Shown: one piece after another, positions 14,508 through 22,817 of the stretch
How the letters are laid out: each line of letters begins with the position of its first letter
Numbering within the stretch: position 1 is the first letter of the stretch
Origin: Oligoflexia bacterium
Lineage (GTDB): Bacteria; Bdellovibrionota; UBA1018
NCBI GenBank assembly: GCA_903935335.1
Contig: CAIZRG010000057.1
Span: 1-41,000, forward strand
Direction of reading: 5' to 3'
Length of the DNA stretch: 41,000 nucleotides
Program-made: the position numbers and the translations under genes
The notes under the pieces: generated by a model
Told to the model about the DNA's origin: nothing
Databases searched by the model: none
The model's input: the letters and a program-made list of their open reading frames with translations, nothing else

Positions 14508-15386
14508 TCATCCATTCTTTTTTTCTCTGTCTGAAGGAGTGGGGTTTTGAAGTTCAGCCGCTAAGACTGTGTTTTGCATAAGGATCCCAATGGTCATGGG
14601 GCCCACTCCACCAGGTACAGGTGTGATGGCAGAGGCTTTTTGAGCAACTTCATCAAATTGGACGTCTCCGAACAGTTCTCCTTTTAGATTTCGATGCACT
14701 CCAACATCGATTACCACAGATCCCGCTTTGATAAAGTGCGAGTCAATCAGGCCTGCTTTTCCTGTAGCCACAATGAGTAAATCAGCTTGACGAGTGAAAG
14801 AGGCTAAGTTTGGAGTTTTTTGGTGACAATGGATGAGAGTGGCATCTGCTTTCAGAAGGAGAGCAGCCATGGGTTTTCCAACTAAGCTACTCCGACCTAT
14901 GATGCAAGCAATCTTGCCTGATGGATTAATTTGGTAATACTTGAGCAGCTCCATAATGCCTGTAGGCGTACAGGGTTGTAGGGTAGGTAAGCCTAAGTAG
15001 AGTCGACCCGCATGGATGGGGTGGAAGGCGTCCACATCCTTGTTTGGACTAATCCAATTCACGATTTCTTCCTCGATAAAAGAAGAAGGCAGAGGCCTTT
15101 GAATCAAAACTCCATGCACCCGAGGGTCTAAATTGAGTTGATGAACAGTCTCTTTAATTTTCTGAGGATGGGTTGAGCTAGGAAAAGACAGCGTTTGATG
15201 CGTCATTCCTAAAGAAACCGCAATTTTCCCCTTCTTGCGAGTATAAATCACACTTGCCGGGTCCTCTCCTACTAAAATCACAGCAAGATGTGGAGGAGTT
15301 CCATGACTGATCAAGAATCGAGTAGAGCGTTGCTTCACATCAGCATAGATCGATTCTAAAACAGGTTGAGCTAGAATTTTAATCAT
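14508..15386 (-). CDS. folD: Bifunctional methylenetetrahydrofolate dehydrogenase / cyclohydrolase
   Basis: 292 residues from ATG 15386; ATG 15404 is an alternative. The frame is open further upstream (to 15521), but that part has no family similarity. FolD converts 5,10-methylene-THF to 10-formyl-THF with NADP in the cytoplasm. Motifs: LAVILVGEDPASVIYTRKKG (catalytic Tyr and Lys), GVLIQRPLP, DVDAFHP, the Rossmann turn GRSSLVGKP and a PVPGGVGPMT end, all in the usual order and spacing. Length is typical (about 285). The start sits on a near-palindrome, ATAAGAA/TTCTTAT (15385-15400), which may restrict initiation. It is divergent from the flagellar operon, with about 140 bases between the two starts. 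Confidence 0.93.
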   Translation of the reverse strand: MIKILAQPVLESIYADVKQRSTRFLISHGTPPHLAVILVGEDPASVIYTRKKGKIAVSLGMTHQTLSFPSSTHPQKIKETVHQLNLDPRVHGVLIQRPLPSSFIEEEIVNWISPNKDVDAFHPIHAGRLYLGLPTLQPCTPTGIMELLKYYQINPSGKIACIIGRSSLVGKPMAALLLKADATLIHCHQKTPNLASFTRQADLLIVATGKAGLIDSHFIKAGSVVIDVGVHRNLKGELFGDVQFDEVAQKASAITPVPGGVGPMTIGILMQNTVLAAELQNPTPSDREKKNG

Positions 15387-15528
15387 AAGAATTTTCTTAT
15401 ACATTGCAGCACCAGAAAGATTCCAGAATTTTATCAAAATGAGGGTTGTAAACAGGTGGGCATCATTTTCCGTCTTTGATAGGGATATTTTTTCCGATCT
15501 ATTCAGTTTTAAAAAAAACATATAGGAA

Positions 15529-16434
15529 ATGATTATTATATTTAGATTTTATTTAGGCATGCCGATTGCTACTCTTCACCCTGGAGGTCAGAATTTGGCA
15601 ACAGGAATGTGGACAGCAGCTGCGGGAGCATCTGCACAAGCAAGAAATTTAGATGTGGTAGCCAATAATTTGGCAAATACGGATACTCCCGCTTTTAAGA
15701 AAGATCTTCCTACATTTAAGGAGTATCTAGGGAATGTTGAACGAGAACACTTAGCTGCAGAGATTCCCAGAAGTCCCATGAAAGACAAAGATTTTTATCC
15801 TTTAGACGGTCGAGATCAATCTTATGTTGTTATGGATGGGACTCACACAAGTCATCGTCAAGGGGGCCTTCGTGTGACTCAAGAACAGCTTGATCTAGCC
15901 ATGGAGGGTCCTGGATTTTTAGAAGTGGATACACCTGCAGGCATTCGCTACACTCGGTACGGAAGTTTAAAGCTATCTCCTACTGGCCAGTTAGTGACTG
16001 CTGAAGGTTTTTCTGTGCTTTCGGATCAACCCTTAGGACTCGGTGTTATTTCCTCAGAGTCTTCATCTGGGGGTAATCCTTTGGCAAGAGGAATTCAGTT
16101 GAGAGATCGAGGCTCCAACTTGACAATCAGTGAGGAAGGAGAAGTTTTTTCGGGAGATGAGTTCATTGCAAAGCTCAGTGTGGTTGAATTCCAAGACTTG
16201 AAAAAGCTTAAAAAGACTGGGGCTCACCTTTTTGAAAGTTTGGACTCAAAAAATAAAAGAGAGCCTTTGCACACTCAAGTCCGGCAAGGTCTTTTAGAAA
16301 CTTCCAATGTGAATCCCATTGAAGAAATGACAAATATGATTCGAGCAAATCGTTTGTTTGAGCAAGACATGAAATCCCTAAAAACTTTTAGTGAGATGAT
16401 GGGAAGAGAGGCGAATGATGTTGGAAAACTCTAG
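15529..16434 (+). CDS. flgF: Flagellar basal-body rod protein FlgF
   Basis: First gene of the flagellar operon. Proximal/distal rod component exported by the flagellar type III system. The rod N-terminus is clear: GMWTAAAGASAQARNLDVVA then NNLANTDTPAFKK, the usual flg_bb_rod signature, and the C-terminus has the matching SNVNPIEEMTNMIRANRLFE heptad helix. The middle DGTHTSHRQGGLRVTQEQLD and GPGFLEV stretch is typical of FlgF/FlgG. The start is uncertain: ATG 15529 or ATG 15559, both with purine stretches too close to the codon; the extra N-terminal residues are hydrophobic and not part of the family. The gene is separated from flgG by 32 bases. Confidence 0.85.
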   Translation: MIIIFRFYLGMPIATLHPGGQNLATGMWTAAAGASAQARNLDVVANNLANTDTPAFKKDLPTFKEYLGNVEREHLAAEIPRSPMKDKDFYPLDGRDQSYVVMDGTHTSHRQGGLRVTQEQLDLAMEGPGFLEVDTPAGIRYTRYGSLKLSPTGQLVTAEGFSVLSDQPLGLGVISSESSSGGNPLARGIQLRDRGSNLTISEEGEVFSGDEFIAKLSVVEFQDLKKLKKTGAHLFESLDSKNKREPLHTQVRQGLLETSNVNPIEEMTNMIRANRLFEQDMKSLKTFSEMMGREANDVGKL

Positions 16435-16466
16435 TTTATTCAAAGCTAAAAGCTTAGGAGAACGTC

Positions 16467-17249
16467 ATGATTAGAGCTCTCTCTGCAGCGGCAACAGGTT
16501 TGGAAGCTCAGCAAGCAAAGATTGAGAATATTGCAAATGATTTAGCAAACGTGAATACAGATGGCTATAAGCGATCTACTACTGAGTTTCATGATCTTAT
16601 GTATGAAACAATTAAAGAACCAGGAGGATCTTTAGGTGCTGCAACTCAGTCTCCCGTGGGAGTTCAGGTTGGAATGGGAGTTAAAGTTGGGGCAGCTCAC
16701 AAAAATTTTGAGGTGGGTCCAGCGAAGATGACCTACAATCCCTACGATTTGATGATTGAAGGACCTGGTTTTTTCCCTGTTCTGACTCCCCAAGGAGAGT
16801 CTGTTTATACAAGGAATGGCGCTTTTCACATCGATTCACAGGGGGTTTTACAGCTTTCAAACGGTGCTAAGATAGTTCCTCAGATTACGGTTCCAGTCAA
16901 TGCTTTGAATATTGTGATTTCTCATTCAGGAGAAGTGAAAGCAATGCTTCCTGGAAGTGGAGAGACCATTTTGGGACAGATTCAATTAGTGAATTTTCAA
17001 AATGAACGAGGACTCTCAGCTATGGGAGATGGACTTTATCGGATGACACTTGCCAGTGGGGCTCCTGTACAAGCGCTGCCAGGAGAAAATGGAATGGGTC
17101 AAATTCAGCAGGGGGCTCTTGAGGGCTCTAATGTGAATGTAGCCAATAGCATGGTGGACATGATTTCCGCTCAAAGAGCTTATGAAATGGGAACTAAGAT
17201 TATGGGGGTAGCAGATCAAATGCTGGGGGCTACAGCGAATATTAAATAA
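16467..17249 (+). CDS. flgG: Flagellar distal rod protein FlgG
   Basis: 260 residues, matching the family length exactly. Starts MIRALSAAATGLEAQQAKIE followed by NIANDLANVNTDGYKRS, the canonical FlgG entry. It continues with GPGFFPVLTPQGESVYTRNG and ends with GALEGSNVNVANSMVDMISA then QRAYEMGTKIM, the conserved coiled C-terminus. FlgG builds the distal rod that passes through the P and L rings encoded just downstream. A good ribosome site, TTAGGAGA, lies seven bases before ATG 16467. Nothing unusual. Confidence 0.97.
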   Translation: MIRALSAAATGLEAQQAKIENIANDLANVNTDGYKRSTTEFHDLMYETIKEPGGSLGAATQSPVGVQVGMGVKVGAAHKNFEVGPAKMTYNPYDLMIEGPGFFPVLTPQGESVYTRNGAFHIDSQGVLQLSNGAKIVPQITVPVNALNIVISHSGEVKAMLPGSGETILGQIQLVNFQNERGLSAMGDGLYRMTLASGAPVQALPGENGMGQIQQGALEGSNVNVANSMVDMISAQRAYEMGTKIMGVADQMLGATANIK

Positions 17250-17264
17250 CGGTGGGGGATTTAA

Positions 17265-17981
17265 GTGATCTCAAGGTTTTTCATTTTTTTCTTATTCTTA
17301 TCTCAGACATTGGGGATGGCTTTGGGCTCAACATACAGGGGGGGTGCTCTATCCGTTGAATTACCTAAAGGTTTTAAGTTAGCCCTCAAAAAAACGATTT
17401 CAGAGGCGTTTCAGAAAGCAGAAATTGAGTGGATTGAGCCCTTGCGTTGGGTGAAGGTGAGTGGAAAACTGAGTCGTTCTTACTTCATTGAACTTATGGA
17501 AGCCGATGGAAAGGGAAATCTTCACTTTCGTGTTTCGGATCATCAGATGGGTGGTTTTGCCGAAGGTTGGGCTACCTTCCATGCCTGGATTTTTGCAAGA
17601 ATAGCAGTGAAAAGAATTTTACCTAAAGAGACTTTATATTCAGATCTCTTTAGGTTGGAGCGAGTAAATCTAGCTCAAGGGCAAGAATTTTACTCTCGAG
17701 GTTTGATCTATCATGAAAAAGAATTAATAGGTTTTGAATCGGTTCAAACGATTTTAGAAGGTCGTGCTTTAACCACATCAGCTATTCGAAAAACACCTGA
17801 TGTAAGACGAGGAGACTTCGTTCGAATCCACTTTATGTCTGGAAATTTGAATCTAAGTACGCAGGGAGTTGTTCAAGAACCTTCCTATATTTTTAAGCCT
17901 GTTCGGGTGATAGCAGGAAAATATAAGAAGGAGCTTCAGGGTCAACTTTTGCCAGGTGGTATTGTGGAGGTCCATTTGTGA
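17265..17981 (+). CDS. flgA: Flagellar P-ring assembly chaperone FlgA
   Basis: 238 residues. GTG start at 17265 after GGGGGA. An N-terminal signal peptide (FFIFFLFLSQTLGMALG) sends it to the periplasm. The C-terminal third is an SAF/ChapFlgA domain: AIRKTPDVRRGDFVRIHFMS, then LSTQGVVQE, FKPVRVIAG and a GQLLPGGIVEVHL end. FlgA helps FlgI assemble into the P ring. Sequence outside the SAF domain is divergent, as usual for the family. It overlaps flgH by 4 bases (GTGA), so the two are translationally coupled. Confidence 0.85.
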   Translation: MISRFFIFFLFLSQTLGMALGSTYRGGALSVELPKGFKLALKKTISEAFQKAEIEWIEPLRWVKVSGKLSRSYFIELMEADGKGNLHFRVSDHQMGGFAEGWATFHAWIFARIAVKRILPKETLYSDLFRLERVNLAQGQEFYSRGLIYHEKELIGFESVQTILEGRALTTSAIRKTPDVRRGDFVRIHFMSGNLNLSTQGVVQEPSYIFKPVRVIAGKYKKELQGQLLPGGIVEVHL

Positions 17982-18877
17982 GGAGCCAAGGGAAGCCCTA
18001 TTTGATTCTTTCCATGAGCATCTCAGTTATTTTTATCCATTGCAGTGGTCTATTAAAAGATTTTAGAGGTGAAGGAGACGATCCAGATGTGGCCCAAGAG
18101 TTTGATTTGAAAGAAAGCCCTTCTCAGAGAACTCGTCCTTCTTCTTATTCAGAGCAGGGGGAGTCTGCTCCATCAACACTGAAGCCTTCTGTTAAACGAC
18201 AGTATCATTCAAGTTTTCGGGCAAGCTCTCCGCCAAGCTCTCCGGATATCTCTCCGGCCACCCCGCGAGTAACGCGTGAAGATTTTGTTGATTCATCCCA
18301 AGAAGAGGGATCCTTATGGGCTTCATCAGGACAGACTAATTATTATTTTACAAAAAATAAAATTAGAAATCCCGGAGATATTATTTCTATTTCAATTGAA
18401 AGTGAGCTTCATCAAAATATTTTGTCTGAAATAAAAAAAACGCTTAATTCTAAAGAGGAGGCGATTGAGTTAAAGATTGCTCAAGATAAAGATCAGGCTC
18501 ATTCTTTAACAAATAGCTCTAAAACAGATATGAATTCAAAGGGTGGTCAGCCACCTGCAAAACCGAGCTTGAGCTCAGTTCAAGACTCAGGGACAGAAGT
18601 GGCTTCAGAAAAAAACTCAACAAATTTAACAATTGAGAATCTGGATATCAGTGCCTCAGTTGGACTCAAGATTGGAGATGCTCTGACTGGAGAAATCTTA
18701 AGGAGATTCCAAAATGGAAACTATGAAATTAGAAGTATTAAAAAAATTCCATATAGCATAGGAAGGTCGAGGGTAGTTCATGTTTCAGGGGTAGTAAAAC
18801 CGAATGATCTTCATGAAGAAACGGATACAGTTGCTTCTGGAAAAATCTATGACTATAGAATTCAAATTGCATATTAA
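17978..18877 (+). CDS. flgH: Flagellar L-ring protein FlgH
   Basis: 299 residues, about 60-70 longer than typical FlgH. GTG start at 17978. The N-terminus has a hydrophobic stretch ending IFIHCSG; the Cys fits a lipoprotein, but the lipobox is non-canonical (FIHC). Residues about 40-100 are a Ser/Pro-rich insert. The family block begins at about residue 105: GSLWASSGQTNYYF, PGDIISISIES, then a low-complexity Lys/Ser stretch, and SASVGLKIGDALTGEILRRF, NGNYEIRS, VHVSGVVKPND and the DYRIQIAY end. FlgH forms the outer-membrane bushing of the flagellum. It overlaps the flgI start. Confidence 0.87.
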   Translation: MRSQGKPYLILSMSISVIFIHCSGLLKDFRGEGDDPDVAQEFDLKESPSQRTRPSSYSEQGESAPSTLKPSVKRQYHSSFRASSPPSSPDISPATPRVTREDFVDSSQEEGSLWASSGQTNYYFTKNKIRNPGDIISISIESELHQNILSEIKKTLNSKEEAIELKIAQDKDQAHSLTNSSKTDMNSKGGQPPAKPSLSSVQDSGTEVASEKNSTNLTIENLDISASVGLKIGDALTGEILRRFQNGNYEIRSIKKIPYSIGRSRVVHVSGVVKPNDLHEETDTVASGKIYDYRIQIAY

Positions 18878-19916
18878 AAATAGAGTTAAGAAAGGGTTGA
18901 TTCGGATTATTTTTTTTATCAGTTTTTTAACTCTTGTTTCAATATTTCCTCGCATGAGTTTAGCTGCCAGATTAAAGGATATTGCTTCAGTTAAAGGAGT
19001 TCGAGAAAATATTTTAATTGGATATGGAATTGTCGTAGGTCTAAAAGGGACAGGGGATTCGAGTGCAGAAATTACAGGGCAATCATTGGGGCGTCTTTTT
19101 TTTAAGTTAGGACTTGATATTCAAAATAATGCCAATATCAAGTCTAAAAATGCAGCAGCCGTGATTGTTACAGCAAAACTTCCTCCTTTTGCTAGAGTTG
19201 GAGTTAAGTTAGATGTGACTGTGAGTTCAATTGGTGATGCACCTAGTCTTGAGGGGGGAATGCTTTTAGTAACTCCATTAAGAGCTGGAGATCAAAATGT
19301 GTATGCCGTAGCACAAGGAGCTGTAAGTATTGGAAGTGTTACAGATGGGAGCAGCAAGGTTTTTCCTACTTTAGGGCGGGTGGTTGCTGGTGCTACTATT
19401 GAAAAAGATTTAGATAGTAATTTTTCAATGAAGAAAAACTTTCGTTTAGCTCTCCAAAATCCTGATTTTACAACAGCAGCTCGAGTTGCTGCTCTGATTA
19501 ATGCAGAACTGAGTGGAAAATTTGCAACGGCTAGAGATAGTGCGACAATTGATGTGATTGTTCCATTTCACTATGAAGGCAATTCAGTTGAGCTCTTGGC
19601 TTTGCTTGAAAATGTCGATGTTCATGTCGATTCCAGCGCGAAGATTGTTTTGAACGAACGAACTGGGACTGTGGTTATGGGGGAGCATATCAGTATTTCT
19701 CCTATTGCAATTTCTCATGGGGAGCTAGCTATTGAAATCAAAGGATCACCTAAAGGCAGTAAGCCTGAACGGATGATTCAATTCAAAGGGGGATCGTCCG
19801 TTTCAGATCTTGTGAAGGCTCTGAATACTTTGGGAGTTCAACCCAAAGATTTGACTGCCATATTTCAAACTTTGAAAGGGGTGGGAGCTTTGCAAGCAGA
19901 GTTGGAGATTATGTGA
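18849..19916 (+). CDS. flgI: Flagellar P-ring protein FlgI
   Basis: About 355 residues. Periplasmic ring protein around the rod. Typical blocks: ARLKDIASVKGVRENILIGY, GLKGTGDSS, TAKLPPFARVGVKLDVTVSS, GDAPSLEGGMLLVTPLRAGD, VYAVAQGAVSIG, and the end DLVKALNTLGVQPKDLTAIF. A signal peptide ends PRMSLA before ARLKDI. Start chosen at ATG 18849, inside the last codons of flgH; TTG 18897, preceded by AAGAAAGGG, is an alternative that gives a shorter signal peptide. A more upstream frame extension (18804) overlaps flgH more deeply and is less likely. Confidence 0.92.
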   Translation: MTIEFKLHIKNRVKKGLIRIIFFISFLTLVSIFPRMSLAARLKDIASVKGVRENILIGYGIVVGLKGTGDSSAEITGQSLGRLFFKLGLDIQNNANIKSKNAAAVIVTAKLPPFARVGVKLDVTVSSIGDAPSLEGGMLLVTPLRAGDQNVYAVAQGAVSIGSVTDGSSKVFPTLGRVVAGATIEKDLDSNFSMKKNFRLALQNPDFTTAARVAALINAELSGKFATARDSATIDVIVPFHYEGNSVELLALLENVDVHVDSSAKIVLNERTGTVVMGEHISISPIAISHGELAIEIKGSPKGSKPERMIQFKGGSSVSDLVKALNTLGVQPKDLTAIFQTLKGVGALQAELEIM

Positions 19917-20503
19917 ATTTTTTTAGGTTCTGTGAAAGCCTACGTCAACAGCTTGGCATTAGGAAAGATGCAAGAAGCAGTTCAAAGGAGTTGCCTCGAG
20001 TAACTCTATCCAGGAAACAAGACAGGAAGGATGGCCTGCTAGGATGGTGGGTTTTTCTCGTCTTAATACTGCTCAGTTTGGCATGGAAGCCAGCAATTGC
20101 TGTGGATTTAGAGCATCACAGAAGAGAGGGGGGGGAGGGGGGTTTTGGGAAACCCAGAGGCTCACTCCCCGCCTCTTCATTTCGAAAAATACCTCAGTTT
20201 AAACGATCTCAAGTAGATCCACAGATTCTGAAGGCTGCTTTGGGTATGGAAGCAATTTTTTTGAATCAGATGTTCAAGGTTATGAGGCAAACTATTCCCA
20301 AGAATGAAATGGATCTTGAATCACCTGCGACAGAAATTTATCGCGGCATGATGGATTCTGAATATGCCGATAGGGCTGCAAAGCATGGAGGTATTGGACT
20401 TGCTGATCAGATCATTGCTTATCTAGATTCTCAAAGATATAATCAGAGACAAGGGCAGGAAGTCCAAAAAAGGAGAAACCATGAAGGTCAGCCAAGCAGG
20501 TAA
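19913..20503 (+). CDS. flgJ: FlgJ-type rod-binding protein without muramidase domain
   Basis: 196 residues. GTG start at 19913 overlaps flgI by 4 bases. The rod-binding domain is at about 105-172: ALGMEAIFLNQMFKVMRQTI, ATEIYRGMMDSEYADRAAKH, then GGIGLADQIIAYL. The glucosaminidase/muramidase half found in enterobacterial FlgJ is absent, as in many delta- and alpha-like lineages. Unusually, the N-terminal 70 residues are basic and include a hydrophobic helix at about 44-64 (WWVFLVLILLSLAW, ending PAIA before VDLEHH), which looks like a signal or anchor. The gene overlaps flgM by 23 bases. Confidence 0.88.
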   Translation: MNFFRFCESLRQQLGIRKDARSSSKELPRVTLSRKQDRKDGLLGWWVFLVLILLSLAWKPAIAVDLEHHRREGGEGGFGKPRGSLPASSFRKIPQFKRSQVDPQILKAALGMEAIFLNQMFKVMRQTIPKNEMDLESPATEIYRGMMDSEYADRAAKHGGIGLADQIIAYLDSQRYNQRQGQEVQKRRNHEGQPSR

Positions 20504-20828
20504 CCCCTCAGTACCCAATGCAGGGATCTCAGGATCTAAAGCAACGAGTCGTGGAGCCGCAGTTCAAGGAGCCAAGACTGCAGAAAAAACTTCAGCTTCC
20601 AAAGAGCTTGTCAAAGCATCACCTCAAGGGGTGAATGCGGAGATTTCCCCAAAAAGCAGAGAGTTTTCTCAAGTAAAATCGATTGCAATCGAAGCTCCAG
20701 ATATCCGGGAAGATAAAATTGTTGAACTTAAAAATCGAATTTCCCAAGGGACCTACAAGGTAGATTCTGATTCTATCGCTGATCGAATGGTCGATGATCA
20801 CTTGAGGATGCCTGGAGGACTCGAGTAG
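20481..20828 (+). CDS. flgM: Anti-sigma-28 factor FlgM
   Basis: 115 residues. ATG 20481 with AAGGAG five bases upstream. The C-terminal half matches FlgM: IREDKIVELKNRISQGTYKV then DSDSIADRMVDDHL, the helices that grip sigma-28. The N-terminal half is a disordered Ala/Ser/Lys stretch, consistent with the unfolded export signal of the family. FlgM holds FliA inactive until the hook-basal body is complete and it is secreted. This matters here because a near-consensus sigma-28 promoter lies at 4596-4622. Confidence 0.92.
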   Translation: MKVSQAGNPSVPNAGISGSKATSRGAAVQGAKTAEKTSASKELVKASPQGVNAEISPKSREFSQVKSIAIEAPDIREDKIVELKNRISQGTYKVDSDSIADRMVDDHLRMPGGLE

Positions 20829-20866
20829 GTTAGACTCTCATTTCGAGCGATCAGGAGGATTGCGAC

Positions 20867-21379
20867 ATGGAAAAACCGCTGCAAAATATCTACCAAAACC
20901 TTCAGACACTGACCGGTCTGCATCGTCAGTTACTTGAAACGGTACGTATTGAACGAGAAGCTTTGGTTCAAGCTGACTTACTAGGAATTCAAAAAGCAAT
21001 TTCATCCAAGCAAGCATTGCTAGAAAGCATTCATCAAACGGAGATGGCCCGTCTTAAGCTCATGACCGATCTTTCTATTCATTGGAAACAGCCTTTTCGT
21101 CAATTGACATTGACTTATCTTATTATTCAGATTCAAGGGGACGATCCTAAAGGGGCAGAGCAGTTTCGCAGTTTGCTGAATGCACTTACTGTTCTCATTC
21201 AGAGAATTACTGCTCAAAATAAAGATAATAAGAATCTTGTTGAGTGTTCTCTTGGGCATGTCCATCAAATGAAGAAAAATTCACTGGCAGAAACAACTCC
21301 AAGGTCTTCCACTTATACTTCTCAAGGGCAAAGAGCTCAAGGGGCTCCCGCCCAGAGGTTCTTGTCTCGGGAGGCATGA
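20867..21379 (+). CDS. flgN: FlgN-like flagellar export chaperone
   Basis: 170 residues. ATG 20867 with AGGAGG nine bases upstream. The pattern is that of the FlgN family: an all-helical N-terminal three-quarters with LQTLTGLHRQLLETVRIERE, ALVQADLLGIQKAISSKQAL and LESIHQTEMAR, followed by a polar Ser/Gln-rich tail. FlgN chaperones the hook-filament junction proteins FlgK and FlgL in the cytoplasm, and both are encoded immediately downstream. Sequence conservation in this family is low, so the call rests on helical pattern and position between flgM and flgK. Confidence 0.78.
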   Translation: MEKPLQNIYQNLQTLTGLHRQLLETVRIEREALVQADLLGIQKAISSKQALLESIHQTEMARLKLMTDLSIHWKQPFRQLTLTYLIIQIQGDDPKGAEQFRSLLNALTVLIQRITAQNKDNKNLVECSLGHVHQMKKNSLAETTPRSSTYTSQGQRAQGAPAQRFLSREA

Positions 21380-21385
21380 GGTCTT

Positions 21386-22810
21386 ATGGCTATTCCTAAT
21401 ATAATGCAAACAGGCCGATCTGCAATGGTTGCAGCTAAAACAGGAATTGCCACAACAGGGCACAACATCAGTAATGCTAATACAGAAGGCTATTCTCGTC
21501 AGCGAGTGTCTACCCATGCTGCAGAATCCATAGGGGGGCAGTTTGGAAAAAATACAGTAGGGACAGGTGTTGCTGTTTCAAGGGTAGAAAGACTCAATGA
21601 TCATTATATTGAAAAGCAAATTCGAAACAGTCAAAAAGATCTTTCTCATTTTGAAGAAAAAGATTTAATTCTAAGGCAAGTCGAAGATATTTTTAATGAA
21701 ATGAGCGGGGACGGGCTGAATCGATTCATTTCCCGATTTTTTAATGAATTTAGGAAACTTTCTGAAGAACCTGAAAGTCCTGCCATTAGGCAATCCCTCA
21801 GGGAATCAGCCCAATCGATGACGAACGACTTTCATCGGTTACGACAAGAGGTTGTTGCCGTTGCCCAACATGCTGATCAGCGAATTGAAGGATTTGTGGG
21901 TGAAGTCAATCATATAGCTCAAGAGCTAGCTGACCTCAATCAGAGGATAAGTTGGGTGGAAAGGTCCGGAGGTTCTCCCAATGATTTACTGGATAAACGA
22001 GATCTTATTTTTCGTAAATTAGGTTCTTATTTTGATGTTTCGATGAGTCAGGATAAAAATGGAAGTTTTAATGTGGACATCAAGGGTGTGGGGCCTTTGG
22101 TCATGGCTGATCGAGCAGAACATCTTTCGGTAGAAGGGACTCCTGCAAATCGATCAGGAAAGCCTGAAGCCGGATTAGATATTCTGAGCTCTGGCAATGT
22201 TCTTGGAACAATCACTTACAGTCTTCAGGGCGGAAAATTAGGCGCTCTTATTGAAGCTCGTGACAAGATGATTGCCACTGTTTTGGATCGACTCGATGAG
22301 ATGGCTTTTGCATTGACTCATGCGGTGAATCAGATTCACTCACAAGGGTTCAATTCTGAAGGAATCAGTGGAATTCCTTTTTTTTCACCGCTTCAAGAGC
22401 CGAATCGTGCTGCTGAATGGATTTCTCTTTCAGAGGAAGTTCAGTTGAGTATTGATCAAATTGCAACGGGGCTCCTTCCTGAATCCCCTGGAGACAATCG
22501 AGTTGCTTTAGCTATTGCTCAGCTTCAAAATGAGAAATTAATTGATCATGGGCATGCAACTGCAGATGAATGGTTTAACTCAATGGTAACTGATGTCGGC
22601 ATTGCTAGTGCAAAGAATCGTTCTTCTATGCTGCAGGAAAAAGATATTATTTTACAGCTGAATAAAGTTCGAGAACAAATTTCAGGAGTTTCAATTGATG
22701 AAGAAACAGCCAACCTCATGGAGTTTCAGCATGCTTTTGATGCCTCGGCAAAAGTGATTCAGGTTGCTGATGATCTTCTAAAAACGGTACTTTCACTAAA
22801 AAGAGACTGA
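21386..22810 (+). CDS. flgK: Flagellar hook-associated protein 1 FlgK
   Basis: 474 residues. Starts six bases after flgN. The N-terminus IMQTGRSAMVAAKTGIATTG followed by HNISNANTEGYSRQRV is a textbook FlgK/rod-hook signature. Conserved later blocks are the FNEFRKLSEEP stretch, DLLDKRDLIFRKL, GALIEARD and the C-terminal SGVSIDEETANLMEFQHAFD helix. FlgK forms the first junction layer between hook and filament. Length is slightly short for the family (about 480-550), reflecting a compact surface domain. The FlgN-like chaperone is encoded upstream and FlgL follows by 7 bases. Confidence 0.95.
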   Translation: MAIPNIMQTGRSAMVAAKTGIATTGHNISNANTEGYSRQRVSTHAAESIGGQFGKNTVGTGVAVSRVERLNDHYIEKQIRNSQKDLSHFEEKDLILRQVEDIFNEMSGDGLNRFISRFFNEFRKLSEEPESPAIRQSLRESAQSMTNDFHRLRQEVVAVAQHADQRIEGFVGEVNHIAQELADLNQRISWVERSGGSPNDLLDKRDLIFRKLGSYFDVSMSQDKNGSFNVDIKGVGPLVMADRAEHLSVEGTPANRSGKPEAGLDILSSGNVLGTITYSLQGGKLGALIEARDKMIATVLDRLDEMAFALTHAVNQIHSQGFNSEGISGIPFFSPLQEPNRAAEWISLSEEVQLSIDQIATGLLPESPGDNRVALAIAQLQNEKLIDHGHATADEWFNSMVTDVGIASAKNRSSMLQEKDIILQLNKVREQISGVSIDEETANLMEFQHAFDASAKVIQVADDLLKTVLSLKRD

Positions 22811-22817
22811 GGAATGA

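Noticed and set aside
20366..20373. GCCGATAG, a sigma-28-like -10 inside flgJ upstream of flgM
   Set aside because: The position where TAAAGTTT should lie reads CATGATGG, with only two matches, so there is no -35 box.
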